The position numbers were made by a program, and so were the translations under genes. This document shows positions 18,343 to 26,937 of a stretch of 50,013 nt of DNA, in pieces. The stretch's first letter is position 1, and every line of letters starts with the position of its first letter. The notes under the pieces are model-generated. The model was not told the origin of the DNA and did not search any database. It saw only the letters and a list, made by a program, of their open reading frames with translations. Source of the DNA: Dulcicalothrix desertica PCC 7102 (GTDB lineage: Bacteria; Cyanobacteriota; Cyanobacteriia; Cyanobacteriales; Nostocaceae); NCBI RefSeq assembly GCF_003991905.1, contig NZ_RSCL01000046.1:1-50013 (forward strand), given 5' to 3'.

Positions 18343-19680
18343 ATGTCTATGAATATTTATGATGTTGTAATAATTGGCGCCGGGCCAGTTGGGTTAGCAA
18401 CAGCGCTCGGTTTACGGCAACGTGGAATAGAAAATATTTTAGTACTTGATCAAACTCGCGCGTTTCGGAAAGTTGGTCAAACAGTAGACCTTTTGGCAAA
18501 TGGGTTGAAAGCTATTAGATATATTGACTCTAATGCTTACGAAGCAATCAAAAGAAATTTTCTTTCTTCACAAAACCCAACTTCTAAACCTTCACCTGTA
18601 TGGGTTTACAAAGATTTACAAGGAAATAATGTATACTCAACTCCTCTTGGCTTTGATTACTGGTTTGAAAAATATGGCGAAGGTCGAGTTTCCCTGGCTT
18701 GGTATGATTTACAAACAACTTTAAGGCAATTACTACCTGAAGATATTGTAATAATCAACAATCGCTGTGTAAATATTCAAGAGGATAGTAACTGTGTACG
18801 AATAGATTGTGTATCTGATGCTAGTGTCAATATTAACCCGTATGCTTATTGGGAAGAAGATAATTTAGAGGCGCCTTCCCAACAGTTTGAAAGAAAATCT
18901 TACCAAGCTAAATTATTAGTTGCAGCAGACGGTATCAATTCTACAGTACGTAAAGTTATTTACAAAGATACTGAAAATTCAACTTTTGCACAACCTGAAT
19001 ATTCAGGATTTTCCGCTATATTTTGTCTTGAAAATACTGATATTCCAAATCAATTAGAGACAGAACTCGAAGTAAAATATTTCCGTGAAGGATTTGTTTT
19101 ATCGATGGGTAACGATACAGTAGATTCGAGATTAATGTTCTTTCGCAGAGGCAAGGGTCAGGTAGGGTACATGTTACATGCGGCTGTACCTTTAGAAGTA
19201 TTAAACAACACATCAGGAAGTTCACTAGTTGAAATTGCTTATCACAAATTAGAAAAAGCAGGTTTCCCATCAGAACTCAAACAACTAGTAAGATTATCTC
19301 CAGCTACCAAAATACAAAAGCGTCCTTACTATATTCACCATGCCACAGCCTCGAAATGGAGCAAAGGACGTACAGTATTAGTAGGAGACGCAGCGCATGG
19401 AATGCCACCTTTTATGGCACAAGGCGCCAACCAAGGTTTTGAAGATGCACTTGCTATTACCACTCAAATTACAAACATAGCTCAAAATAATCATTGGGAT
19501 AATATGCCAGCAATAACTCAATGTTTCGAGATATATGAGAAATATAGGCGCCCGTTCATGGAATATATTCAACAGGCCACACTAACCCGCTTTCCTCAAA
19601 CATCAGAGCAACTATCACAGGAATATAGCCAAAAAGTATATTGCCGTAATTTAGATTCCGCCATTGGAATAATGCTCTAA
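18343..19680 (+). CDS. FAD-dependent monooxygenase (aromatic-ring hydroxylase type)
   Basis: This 445-residue flavoprotein opens with a Rossmann FAD site, DVVIIGAGPVGLATALGL (GxGxxG), carries the DG-type motif LLVAADGINSTVRK (about residue 195) and ends the domain with VLVGDAAHGMPPFMAQGANQ (about 345-365). It therefore belongs to the class A flavin monooxygenases related to kynurenine 3-monooxygenase, zeaxanthin epoxidase and salicylate hydroxylase. The substrate is not predictable. The ATG at 18343 is used; one two codons later is also possible. It stands alone, flanked on both sides by copies of the same composite repeats, which suggests insertion or mobilisation as a unit. Confidence 0.88.
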   Translation: MSMNIYDVVIIGAGPVGLATALGLRQRGIENILVLDQTRAFRKVGQTVDLLANGLKAIRYIDSNAYEAIKRNFLSSQNPTSKPSPVWVYKDLQGNNVYSTPLGFDYWFEKYGEGRVSLAWYDLQTTLRQLLPEDIVIINNRCVNIQEDSNCVRIDCVSDASVNINPYAYWEEDNLEAPSQQFERKSYQAKLLVAADGINSTVRKVIYKDTENSTFAQPEYSGFSAIFCLENTDIPNQLETELEVKYFREGFVLSMGNDTVDSRLMFFRRGKGQVGYMLHAAVPLEVLNNTSGSSLVEIAYHKLEKAGFPSELKQLVRLSPATKIQKRPYYIHHATASKWSKGRTVLVGDAAHGMPPFMAQGANQGFEDALAITTQITNIAQNNHWDNMPAITQCFEIYEKYRRPFMEYIQQATLTRFPQTSEQLSQEYSQKVYCRNLDSAIGIML

Positions 19681-19701
19681 TTGGCGCCTTGTGAAACAGC
19701 C

Positions 19702-19817
19702 ATTGTGGAACAGGCATCCCCGCCTGTGCAGAATATTTTTTACCACAGAGGCGCAGAGAACACTGAGGTGGGAAGAATAAATTTCAACGCCAAATGTGAA
19801 CCATTGGTTCACAAATT
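19702..19817. repeat. Composite repeat, right copy
   Basis: ATTGTGGAACAGGCATCC with GCCTGTG (19702-19729), ATTTTTTACCACAGAG (19735-19750) and the palindrome TGTGAACCATTGGTTCACA (19795-19813) repeat the modules found at 18124-18240. The last bases touch the 3' end of the leftward gene at 19817. Confidence 0.8.
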
Positions 19818-20380
19818 CAAGTTGACGCAAATCTTAATTTCAGAAGTTCTAATAAGCGTTGTAATTCCCCACAAGCTAGTTGAAGTGATTCCCGCGCCAA
19901 TGCAGGCAGGTTTTGAGAACGGCATTGTTCTGCTAGATTTTCAACATCGGGTTTACAAGAGGCTTCAGCGTTAGGAAATTTGGAGTAGGGATCTTCCTCG
20001 TTTACAGTTTCCCCCTGTAACCAGTATATCCAAGTTTCGATATTGCGCTTGGGGACAAATATTGCTATCGCCTCATCGGGTTGGCGGCTTTCTTGAAAGT
20101 CAAGAGCAAGGGCACGAGCTAGCCAGTCAAGTCTTTCCTGCGGTATGCTTGTATCTGCGTCAATTATCATAACTAACCCAATCGATACGCGGTTTCGATT
20201 TTGGCGATACGCTTTCACTTCTGCTGGATACTGAGTACGGACATACTGCTCTCCTGATTGGCTACTTGGAAGGCAAATTTTTGCTCTAAATAAACCATTA
20301 AAACCACGTTTTTTGAGAAAGTATCGAGCAAAAACCTCCTGTTGTGTAGGAAAATATCGGTACATTTTAGACACCAACAT
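19817..20380 (-). CDS. Hypothetical partner protein of an AAA ATPase
   Basis: This 187-residue protein lies 52 bp downstream of a broken AAA-ATPase gene. It has a basic, aromatic N-terminus (MYRYFPTQQEVFARYFLKKR), a hydrophobic strand ending in acidic residues (VSIGLVMIIDADTS, about residues 70-80) and a conserved-looking PKRNIETWIYWLQGE motif. Acidic strands plus an IETW-like motif recall TOPRIM-like or RloB/DUF4276-type nuclease partners of ATPases in defence pairs, but I cannot assign a family. It has no transmembrane segment. The in-frame Met at 20365 is an alternative start. It appears intact although its ATPase is not. Confidence 0.7.
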   Translation of the reverse strand: MLVSKMYRYFPTQQEVFARYFLKKRGFNGLFRAKICLPSSQSGEQYVRTQYPAEVKAYRQNRNRVSIGLVMIIDADTSIPQERLDWLARALALDFQESRQPDEAIAIFVPKRNIETWIYWLQGETVNEEDPYSKFPNAEASCKPDVENLAEQCRSQNLPALARESLQLACGELQRLLELLKLRFAST

Positions 20381-20432
20381 TTTTTACGTTTTCGGTTCAC
20401 CTCTGTCTTCACAAAGAATGACAATTTGAACC

Positions 20433-21159
20433 CTACGCTGACTCATTCAACCATCCCCGCGCGATTAATTCCGAAACGGGCAGTGCAGAATTAGTTGATA
20501 TTCCGCTACCAATATGCTTAACTCGAACAGAAGTATTACTTTGACGCTCAAACCAATAACCTACGGGTGATGCTAAAAGGTAGATAATTTTCCATTTGGC
20601 TAGCCAGATGCCTTTCTTGCTGGTGGCTTTCATCTTGCATTAAACTTGGAATAACTCGCACAATAATAAATCGTGCAATTCGCTCCTTAAACCAAGTTAT
20701 TTTAGTGTTATCAGCTTTTGACAGCAACGAAGGTAGAACTGACTGCGACCAAATGAAAGAGTATTGTGATTCTTTGGTATAATTATCTTTGAATATTTCA
20801 ACATTGCCTAACTCAAATTTTAATAAAAGTTGATTATCAAACCATAAATGCTCGTAATCAACGCGACATTTATCTTGATTTTCGTGATTAATGCCTAATT
20901 CATATCTATAAACACCATCATGATTTAAAATTTCAAGTTCAAAGCGTTGAATTTTCGAGATTTGCCAGCGAGTACAATCTTTTGATTTAAAGATTGCCTC
21001 AATTTTACTGTCACCACTTATAAACAACTGAATTTTTTGCAAGACTTCAAATACAGTTGATTTTCCGGTGCCATTTGAACCCAAAAATAAATTAATTGAG
21101 TCAACTTGAAGTTCAAAGTTGACAAGACAACGAAAATTATCAATATATAGCTCGAAATA
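20433..21159 (-). pseudogene. AAA_21-type ATPase with internal deletion
   Basis: The N-terminal part reads ELYIDNFRCLVNFELQVDSI then Walker A GSNGTGKSTVFEVLQKIQ, and continues to about 20570 (ITWFKERIARFIIV, SQMENYL). The frame then breaks. The very C-terminal piece of the same family (LLASPVGYWFERQSNTSVRV, ending PVSELIARGWLNES) continues in another frame down to 20433. The middle, which should carry the ABC signature and Walker B, is missing, so an internal deletion of probably well over 100 codons fused the ends out of frame near 20573. No ATG, GTG or TTG precedes Walker A in frame except the TTG right at it, so the start may be lost too. The protein cannot be a working ATPase. Confidence 0.8.
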
Positions 21160-21187
21160 TTAAAGTCCCTTTAATGTGTGTTAAAAA

Positions 21188-21700
21188 CTAAGCTCTTGTA
21201 AAAATACCATTTAGAACGATTTGCTCTGGTGACATATCGTGAGACATTAAATAAGATACTTCCATCCAAGTAATTGCACCCACTACACCATCACCAGCTA
21301 GATGACGGTCTTTTTGAAATTCGATAATAGCATCTCTAGTATTAGTGCCAAATATACCATCAACTTTAGTAATATTATAATCACCTTGCCCAATTTCAAC
21401 GGCGCCTTTTAGTAAGCCTTGAAGATTTCTAACATCCTGTCCAGTTGAACCTTGTCTTAATACTGGTCGTCTCGATACCCATACTTGACGCTCGATAGCT
21501 GCTTCAGTTTCATATCCAACAATACCATCAACCTTCACTGCATTTTGTTGTTGAAACTTCATTACAAAATCTTTAGTTCTGGCGCCAAACACGCCATCAA
21601 TAGCACCAGCATAATATTTTAAAATAGTTAAGTCTTGTTGTAAATCGCGAACAGCGGCGCCAGTTGAACCGAGTTGTAAAGTAGCAAATGTAGTAGGCAT
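21188..21700 (-). CDS. Peptidoglycan-binding domain protein (two PG_binding_1 repeats)
   Basis: This 170-residue protein has two PG_binding_1 modules. The first (about 5-60) contains LQLGSTGAAVRDLQ and IDGVFGARTKDFVMKFQ; the second (about 80-145) contains LRQGSTGQDVRNLQ and VDGIFGTNTRDAIIEFQ. The C-terminal tail is short and there is no signal peptide, transmembrane helix or enzyme domain. It is a paralogue-like companion of the gene at 4108-4578. Peptidoglycan binding is inferred from the family; how it would reach the wall is not evident. The ATG at 21700 places module one at the very N-terminus. Confidence 0.87.
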   Translation of the reverse strand: MPTTFATLQLGSTGAAVRDLQQDLTILKYYAGAIDGVFGARTKDFVMKFQQQNAVKVDGIVGYETEAAIERQVWVSRRPVLRQGSTGQDVRNLQGLLKGAVEIGQGDYNITKVDGIFGTNTRDAIIEFQKDRHLAGDGVVGAITWMEVSYLMSHDMSPEQIVLNGIFTRA

Positions 21701-22063
21701 AATTATAATTGTTTAATTTTTTGTGTGTGGTTGCTTACATCGATGACTACAGTTACAATTTCGGTCGTTACGGAAATCAGCAAAAATTTTTTAGCGAAGG
21801 GATTTTATTTCTAAATGACAAAATGGATGTATAGTTTACATCCCTTTGAGCAAGTGCAATATAAAGATAATTAAAAACTTAACTTTGAAAATGGCGCTAT
21901 TTTATTAGCCAGTGTACCGTGTTTTATTAAAATGACTTCTCATAAATACACCTGGAGTTTTAGCGGTAACGGAAAAATTCAAAGATTTTTTTAACTTCAA
22001 AAGAAGGCTTGAGTGGGTGGTAGATGCACTTACTGAGTTTATATTGCTAAAAAGCTAATATTT
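21701..22063. other. Intergenic, no gene seen
   Basis: Spacer between two leftward genes. It must contain the promoter of the PG-binding gene. A weak hairpin with AAAAAGCT/AGCTTTTT arms (22049-22074) overlaps the stop of the PEP-CTERM gene and could end its transcription. Nothing else stands out. Confidence 0.45.
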
Positions 22064-22873
22064 TTAAGCTTTTTTCTTGTTCTTGAGTATGAAACCTAAA
22101 CCAAATATTCCAAGTGCTGCTGCAGTTGCAGGTTCGGGGACTGTTACTGCGTCTCTAGTGTCGGTTAGTGGCTGAATATTTGCGATTTGAGTTGGGGTTT
22201 CGGTTTGAGTTGTGGTTCCGGGTTGAGTTGGGGTTTCGGTTTGAGTTGTGGTTCCGGGTTGAGTTGTGGTTCCGGGTTGAGTTGTGGTTCCGGGTTGAGT
22301 TGTAGTTCCGGGTTGAGTTGTAGTTCCGGGTTGAGTTGTAGTTCCGGGTTGAGTTGTAGTTCCGGGTTGAGTTGTGGTTCCAGGTTGAGTTGTGGTTCCA
22401 GGTTGAGTTGGGGTTCCAGGTTGAGTTGGGGTTCCAGGTTGAGTTGGAGTTTGAGCTAGTTGTAATACTTGGGTGTACTGATAGGTATTTTGAGTATCAG
22501 TAGCACCAATAGGAAGTTGGTTCTTGTTTAATGAAGAATTGAGAATAACTAATTCGCCCTCTCCTGGTCCCATATCAGACTTATTGTTCCCAGCTTTGAT
22601 TGTATAAGCAACAAGTTGAGTGCCTGGATATTTTTGTAAAAGACTTGTTGGATTGAAGGTTTTTGTGCCAGAGACACTATCAATTTTAACTTTGGTGATG
22701 GTACCCGAAGGATTTGTAACGTAAAGGACAATGTTTGATATATCTTTTCCGTTAGGTGAATTAATTGTTAATGCTTGTGCTAGCGAAACTCCCATCATTG
22801 AAACAAGAGTTGCAAACCCAATCACAGTTCCAAGTGCGTAGCGGATAGTTGTTGACATCAATTTATTTTTCAT
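22064..22873 (-). CDS. PEP-CTERM protein with PGTTTQ hexapeptide repeats
   Basis: This 269-residue exported protein has a signal peptide (about residues 10-34: TVIGFATLVSMMGVSLAQA) and a globular N-domain of about 110 residues. A linker of about 14 hexapeptides follows, mostly PGTTTQ with PGTPTQ and TETPTQ variants (DNA about 22187-22455). The C-terminus is a canonical PEP-CTERM sorting signal: VPEPATAAALGIFGLGFI followed by KNKKKA. In the known family the PEP motif is processed by an exosortase. The Thr/Pro-rich linker looks like a wall- or sheath-spanning, possibly glycosylated stalk. The function of the N-domain is unknown. Confidence 0.88.
   Translation of the reverse strand: MKNKLMSTTIRYALGTVIGFATLVSMMGVSLAQALTINSPNGKDISNIVLYVTNPSGTITKVKIDSVSGTKTFNPTSLLQKYPGTQLVAYTIKAGNNKSDMGPGEGELVILNSSLNKNQLPIGATDTQNTYQYTQVLQLAQTPTQPGTPTQPGTPTQPGTTTQPGTTTQPGTTTQPGTTTQPGTTTQPGTTTQPGTTTQPGTTTQPGTTTQTETPTQPGTTTQTETPTQIANIQPLTDTRDAVTVPEPATAAALGIFGLGFILKNKKKA
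22187..22456. repeat. 18-bp tandem repeat inside the PEP-CTERM gene
   Basis: About 14 in-frame copies of an 18-bp unit (plus strand, GGTTGAGTTGTGGTTCCG with a few substitutions) encode the hexapeptide linker. The near-identity of central copies suggests recent copy-number change by slippage. Confidence 0.9.
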
Positions 22874-23349
22874 TTTTAAAATTGTCCGTGATTATCTTGA
22901 CGTTTTTTGTTTTACAACCATTATGCTAACAAGGACTATAATCAAGCGCAAAGATTAAAAATACCTATTTTTTTTTATAGTGTTTAATCTAAACTATATG
23001 AAGTTAGTTAATTAATTTATTAAAAAATTAAACTTTTTATGTAAAATCAACGTTTAGAAAATGATTATCAAAAACTATTTCAATATATTTACTGTTGTTT
23101 ACAGGTTGTCTACGCTTAAATTAGAGATTGGAACTATTTTTACTGAGATTTTACGGATATAATTATCAAACCCCAGCAGATTGTTCGACTTAATCAATAG
23201 CCTTGTGTGTGATAATCGCGGGAACTTTTGCAAAACGGATAATTGTGAAATTTTCAATCCCCAACAAGTAACCTTAACAAGCCTGTCGCTTCAGATACAC
23301 AAGTAACGTAGAATTAAGATTTATCTGGCATTTACTAACAGAGGCGCCC
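22874..23349. other. Divergent intergenic region, no gene seen
   Basis: About 475 bp between the leftward PEP-CTERM gene and rightward ilvA. The first half is very AT-rich with T and A runs. I saw no ORF, strong hairpin or recognisable riboswitch; the promoters of both genes must lie here. Confidence 0.45.
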
Positions 23350-24861
23350 ATGCTTTGCGACTATTTGGTACAAATTTTGACTGCCCGTGTATATGATGTA
23401 GCCCAAGAAACACCGCTTGATTTGGCTGTCTTACTGTCTGCGCGTCTCAACAATAAGCTACTCCTTAAGCGCGAGGATATGCAGTCAGTATTTTCCTTTA
23501 AGCTGCGTGGCGCCTATAACAAGATGGTAAACTTGCCACCTGATATGTTAGCGCAAGGTGTTATTGCAGCATCAGCGGGAAACCATGCTCAAGGTGTGGC
23601 TCTCGGCGCCAGTAAATTGGGTACGCGCGCTATTATTGTCATGCCAGAAACTACACCTTTGGTAAAAGTCAACGCAGTTAAAGCGCGTGGGGGTGAAGTT
23701 ATTCTGCATGGGAACACTTATGATGATGCTTATGGTTACGCACGTCAGTTAGAAGCAGAAAAAGGTTTAACTTTTATTCATCCTTTTGATGACCCAGATG
23801 TGATAGCTGGGCAAGGTACGATTGGGATGGAGATTTTACGGCAATATCAGCAACCTATACACGCGATATTTGTGGCAATTGGTGGAGGTGGGTTGATATC
23901 GGGAGTTGCTGCTTATATAAAACGGTTGCGTCCAGAAATTAAGATTATTGGTGTGGAACCTGTTGATGCGGATGCGATGAACCAATCATTACAAGCTGGA
24001 AAGCGGGTGCGATTGTCGCAAGTAGGGTTATTTGCTGATGGTGTCGCTGTGCGGGAAGTTGGGGAAGAAACGTTTCGGTTGTGTCAGGAATATGTAGACG
24101 ACATTATATTAGTCAATACTGACGATACTTGTGCTGCTATTAAAGATGTTTTTGAAGATACTCGCTCTATTGTCGAACCTGCGGGTGCTTTAGCTATCGC
24201 AGGCGCCAAAGCATATGTAGAACGGGAACAAATTGAAGGTCAAACTTTAATTGCTATTGCTTGCGGCGCCAATATGAACTTCGACCGTCTCCGTTTTGTT
24301 GCTGAACGCGCGGAATATGGGGAACAACGCGAGGCAATATTCGCAGTAACTATTCCTGAGCAAGCAGGAAGTTTACATAAATTCTGCGAATGTATTGGTA
24401 GACGTAACTTAACTGAGTTTAATTATCGTATTGCTGATGAAAAAATCGCCCATATTTTTGTTGGGATGCAAATTCAAAAGCGCGCGGATAGAGCCAAAAT
24501 GGTAGAAACTTTTGAACATTGCGGTTTCCCTACGTTAGATTTAACCGATGATGAATTTACAAAACTGCATTTGCGGCACATGGTTGGTGGACGCTCACCA
24601 TTAGCACACAATGAACTATTATACAGGTTTGAATTTCCTGAACGCCCTGGCGCCTTAATGAAGTTCGTTAGCTCAATGAGTCCTAACTGGAATATTAGTG
24701 TTTTCCATTACCGTAATAATGGGTCTGACTACGGCAAAATAGTAGTAGGTATACAAGTTCCACCCCAAGAAATGCAAGAGTGGCAAGCATTTTTAGACAC
24801 CCTCGGCTATACATACTGGGACGAAAACGAAAATCCAGCGTATAAATTATTTTTGGGGTAG
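23350..24861 (+). CDS. ilvA: Threonine ammonia-lyase, biosynthetic (threonine deaminase)
   Basis: This PLP enzyme turns threonine into 2-oxobutanoate, the first step of isoleucine synthesis. The PLP lysine is K51 in SFKLRGAYNKM. The phosphate-binding glycine loop is seen as AIGGGGLISGVAAYIKRL, and the ASAGNHAQGVALGA motif is intact. Residues about 330-503 form two ACT-like regulatory domains (FAVTIPEQAGSLHKFCECIG and YRFEFPERPGALMKFVSSM), which mediate isoleucine/valine feedback in the long IlvA type. The 503-residue length matches. The ATG lies within GGCGCCCATG; an unusual GCGCC tract replaces a clear ribosome-binding site. Confidence 0.96.
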   Translation: MLCDYLVQILTARVYDVAQETPLDLAVLLSARLNNKLLLKREDMQSVFSFKLRGAYNKMVNLPPDMLAQGVIAASAGNHAQGVALGASKLGTRAIIVMPETTPLVKVNAVKARGGEVILHGNTYDDAYGYARQLEAEKGLTFIHPFDDPDVIAGQGTIGMEILRQYQQPIHAIFVAIGGGGLISGVAAYIKRLRPEIKIIGVEPVDADAMNQSLQAGKRVRLSQVGLFADGVAVREVGEETFRLCQEYVDDIILVNTDDTCAAIKDVFEDTRSIVEPAGALAIAGAKAYVEREQIEGQTLIAIACGANMNFDRLRFVAERAEYGEQREAIFAVTIPEQAGSLHKFCECIGRRNLTEFNYRIADEKIAHIFVGMQIQKRADRAKMVETFEHCGFPTLDLTDDEFTKLHLRHMVGGRSPLAHNELLYRFEFPERPGALMKFVSSMSPNWNISVFHYRNNGSDYGKIVVGIQVPPQEMQEWQAFLDTLGYTYWDENENPAYKLFLG

Positions 24862-25269
24862 GTTGGGTAGAGGCTTTGCGTTCACGTAGTGTCCCGCAGG
24901 GAAACCCAATACAATATTATTTATTAATGTAATTTCTTGCTTCGTTTCTAACCCGCCTATGGCTCAAAGCCATAGGCTAATAGCGTAAGTCCATTAAAAT
25001 GGACTGAGCGGTATAGTAATGTTGGTTGAGTAACACCACGCTATGAAAAAGCACTTCGCGATGACCCCGTGTCATTAATTTTGGTAGTAGAGATTTTTAC
25101 CCGATTAGGTGCAGAGGGCACAGAGATGAGAGTTAAGAAAGTTGAAGCGCACGGCACCTATTCTCAGAATTAATGATATTGACCACTAGCTTAAAAATGA
25201 TTAAGTAAGAGAGACCGAATTAATTCAGCCTCTACCAAAACGCGGATATTGCAAATGATGCGCGGATTA
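24862..25269. repeat. Intergenic with REP-like double hairpin
   Basis: After ilvA comes a GGTTGGGT...CCCGCAGGGAAACCCAA repeat fragment (about 24861-24908). Two hairpins follow: GCCTATGGCT/AGCCATAGGC (24955-24977) and AGTCCATT/AATGGACT (24988-25005), joined by TAATAGCGTA. Paired hairpins of this kind are typical of REP elements and of IS200/IS605-type ends in cyanobacteria. The rest has scraps of the CACAGAG repeat family (about 25105-25130). No gene is seen. Confidence 0.65.
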
Positions 25270-26289
25270 TTACAATTTGAAAGAATACCTTAATTTAGGT
25301 ATCCCGCTTTCCCGTAACGGACTCTTAATAATCTCTACCGCTTCTACAAAAGAGGATATTTCATTATGAGGACTAAATGGAATATTTGCTTTCCACCTTC
25401 CGTTTAAAGTAACAGTTATTATAGAAGGTACTAAAGTTTTCCGTGCGGAGATATAATACTTTTCTAAATAGCCTTCGTCTTCACTTAATTGAACTTTAGC
25501 AAAATCTGAAATGTAAGGTTCTAGCAGTAACCAGAACACTCGGTCTACTGTTGCAAGAAGATATGCTTCTTTATAAGGAAAAGCAACTAAATTTTGAGAT
25601 TGATGACTGGCGCCTTTACTTCCAATAACTGGTCTATTACGATAACCTGGTTCACGTAAATCACTATAAGAAAAGGATTTTACATAAATAGTCATTCTTT
25701 TATAATGATTGCTATCAACAAAATTTTCGTCTTTAGGTATTAGTTGCAAATACTTATTTACTTGATAACAATCTAAATCAATCTCACGTTCAATTAGTAG
25801 GGCTTTTAGGTATTCTTTCTTTGCAAGAACGTTAGCTAGTCTGATAGGAAGGTTAGTATTTATAACTTCCTGTTTTACTTGTTTTTTTTCTAAAATCTTA
25901 CTTACTATAGCAGAGGCTTGTAATCTGTCAATATTTAGGTTTTCGTTGAAGAGTATTTTAATCAGGTCTTCTGTGTATAGATTTAAACGCTCCAATGTCC
26001 TGCTGAAAAATTTTTGATATCGAGAATCTTGATTATTCTCAAACTTTGACAACCCCCATAGTCGAACACAACATTGATTTTTTAAATTATATAGAGATAT
26101 ATCATTAACAGTTCTAATATCAATTCCGGCTAGTTGAACATTATTATAACCTTGAATATACGCCAACGCTTCTTGACACACTTGATATATTTCTATAGCG
26201 TACCCATTAACCAGTAGCCTTCTTAAAAAAATTATGCCTGCTGAAAGTTCGCTTTTTCTATCTCCTTTACAAGCCCAGAACGGCGCCAC
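25270..26289 (-). CDS. Hypothetical protein, unknown family
   Basis: This 339-codon frame, or slightly longer, is clearly protein-like: mixed alpha/beta content, no signal or membrane helices. I do not recognise it. Visible features are a coiled or helical middle (IDRLQASAIVSKILEKKQVK), and a segment rich in aromatic and charged residues (HYKRMTIYVKSFSYSDLREP). The only usable start is GTG at 26289. The frame is open about 10 codons further upstream without an ATG, GTG or TTG, so the N-terminus could be truncated or use a rare start. Monocistronic. One GGCGCC sits at the presumed start and one inside the gene. Confidence 0.65.
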   Translation of the reverse strand: MAPFWACKGDRKSELSAGIIFLRRLLVNGYAIEIYQVCQEALAYIQGYNNVQLAGIDIRTVNDISLYNLKNQCCVRLWGLSKFENNQDSRYQKFFSRTLERLNLYTEDLIKILFNENLNIDRLQASAIVSKILEKKQVKQEVINTNLPIRLANVLAKKEYLKALLIEREIDLDCYQVNKYLQLIPKDENFVDSNHYKRMTIYVKSFSYSDLREPGYRNRPVIGSKGASHQSQNLVAFPYKEAYLLATVDRVFWLLLEPYISDFAKVQLSEDEGYLEKYYISARKTLVPSIITVTLNGRWKANIPFSPHNEISSFVEAVEIIKSPLRESGIPKLRYSFKL

Positions 26290-26620
26290 TCTTGTTGCAT
26301 CTAAAGGAGCAAATTGTGTTTAATTACGTTTTTAGAGAAAAAATGAAGCATATCGTAGAAATATAAGCGTTTTTGGCAATTTGCACTTTATATTTACATG
26401 CTGTATTGAAGCTTTTTCTAAAATTTAGTCAACGTTTTTGCAAAAATAAGGAACATCATTGGTTGCTAATGTGTCGTATGTGCCGTTATAACTAATAAAG
26501 GTGTTTTTTATAAGCATCTATCTATCGACTGAACTTATCGTGTTCCTGTAATTATTTTTATGATTTTCAGGCGCCGTCTCTGTGTTGAATGTAGTTAAGA
26601 ATACAAAGTTTGAGTAACCA
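26290..26620. other. Divergent intergenic region, no gene seen
   Basis: Between the unknown leftward gene and the small rightward membrane-protein gene. It holds one GGCGCC (26570) and AT-rich stretches, with no obvious repeat or hairpin. Confidence 0.45.
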
Positions 26621-26860
26621 ATGACTGTAAATCAAAGTGAAAAACGTCTGCTTTTATTTGTAACTTGCTGTGCAATGGCAGGGTTAGTAGTGGGTGGAAT
26701 ATCGGGTTTTACGAATAAGCCTAGTTGTGATGATAGTAATATTGGTCAGTGTTTTACAGAAGATGCGTTATATAGAACTGTTAAGGGTATGACGACTGGA
26801 TTGGGTGGGGGAGTTGGCGCCGCGTTTGCTATCCATGTTGGGATGGGTTATAAAGATTGA
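26621..26860 (+). CDS. Small membrane protein, unknown function
   Basis: 79 residues with two hydrophobic, glycine-rich helices: LLLFVTCCAMAGLVVGGISG (about 9-30) and TTGLGGGVGAAFAIHVGMG (about 55-75). They flank a short loop with two cysteines (KPSCDDSNIGQCF) that could form a disulphide outside the membrane. It has a good ATG start and is closed by a strong hairpin (26870-26921). No family is recognised. Confidence 0.7.
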   Translation: MTVNQSEKRLLLFVTCCAMAGLVVGGISGFTNKPSCDDSNIGQCFTEDALYRTVKGMTTGLGGGVGAAFAIHVGMGYKD

Positions 26861-26869
26861 TTAGAAGCT

Positions 26870-26921
26870 CGTACTAAGCACTTTAGTGCTTAAATAAGAA
26901 AGCACTGAAGTGCTTAGTACG
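26870..26921 (+). terminator. Long hairpin between convergent genes
   Basis: Arms CGTACTAAGCACTTTAGTGC and GCACTGAAGTGCTTAGTACG pair over about 22 bp with one mismatch and an 8-nt loop. It is placed between the convergent stops at 26860 and 26938, so it likely serves both directions. The size and symmetry also resemble a dispersed repeat. Confidence 0.75.
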
Positions 26922-26937
26922 AATATCAAAGAAAAAA

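Noticed and set aside
19681-19974. 97-codon plus-strand frame after the FAD monooxygenase
   Set aside because: It runs through the composite repeat and antisense to the ATPase partner gene; it looks like a chance frame.
22187-22456. Regular 18-bp repeats considered as a CRISPR array
   Set aside because: Units are contiguous without spacers and stay in frame, so they are a coding tandem repeat.
22187-22459. 90-codon plus-strand frame of repeated Leu/Ser/Cys/Gly
   Set aside because: It is the antisense of the hexapeptide repeat region of the PEP-CTERM gene.
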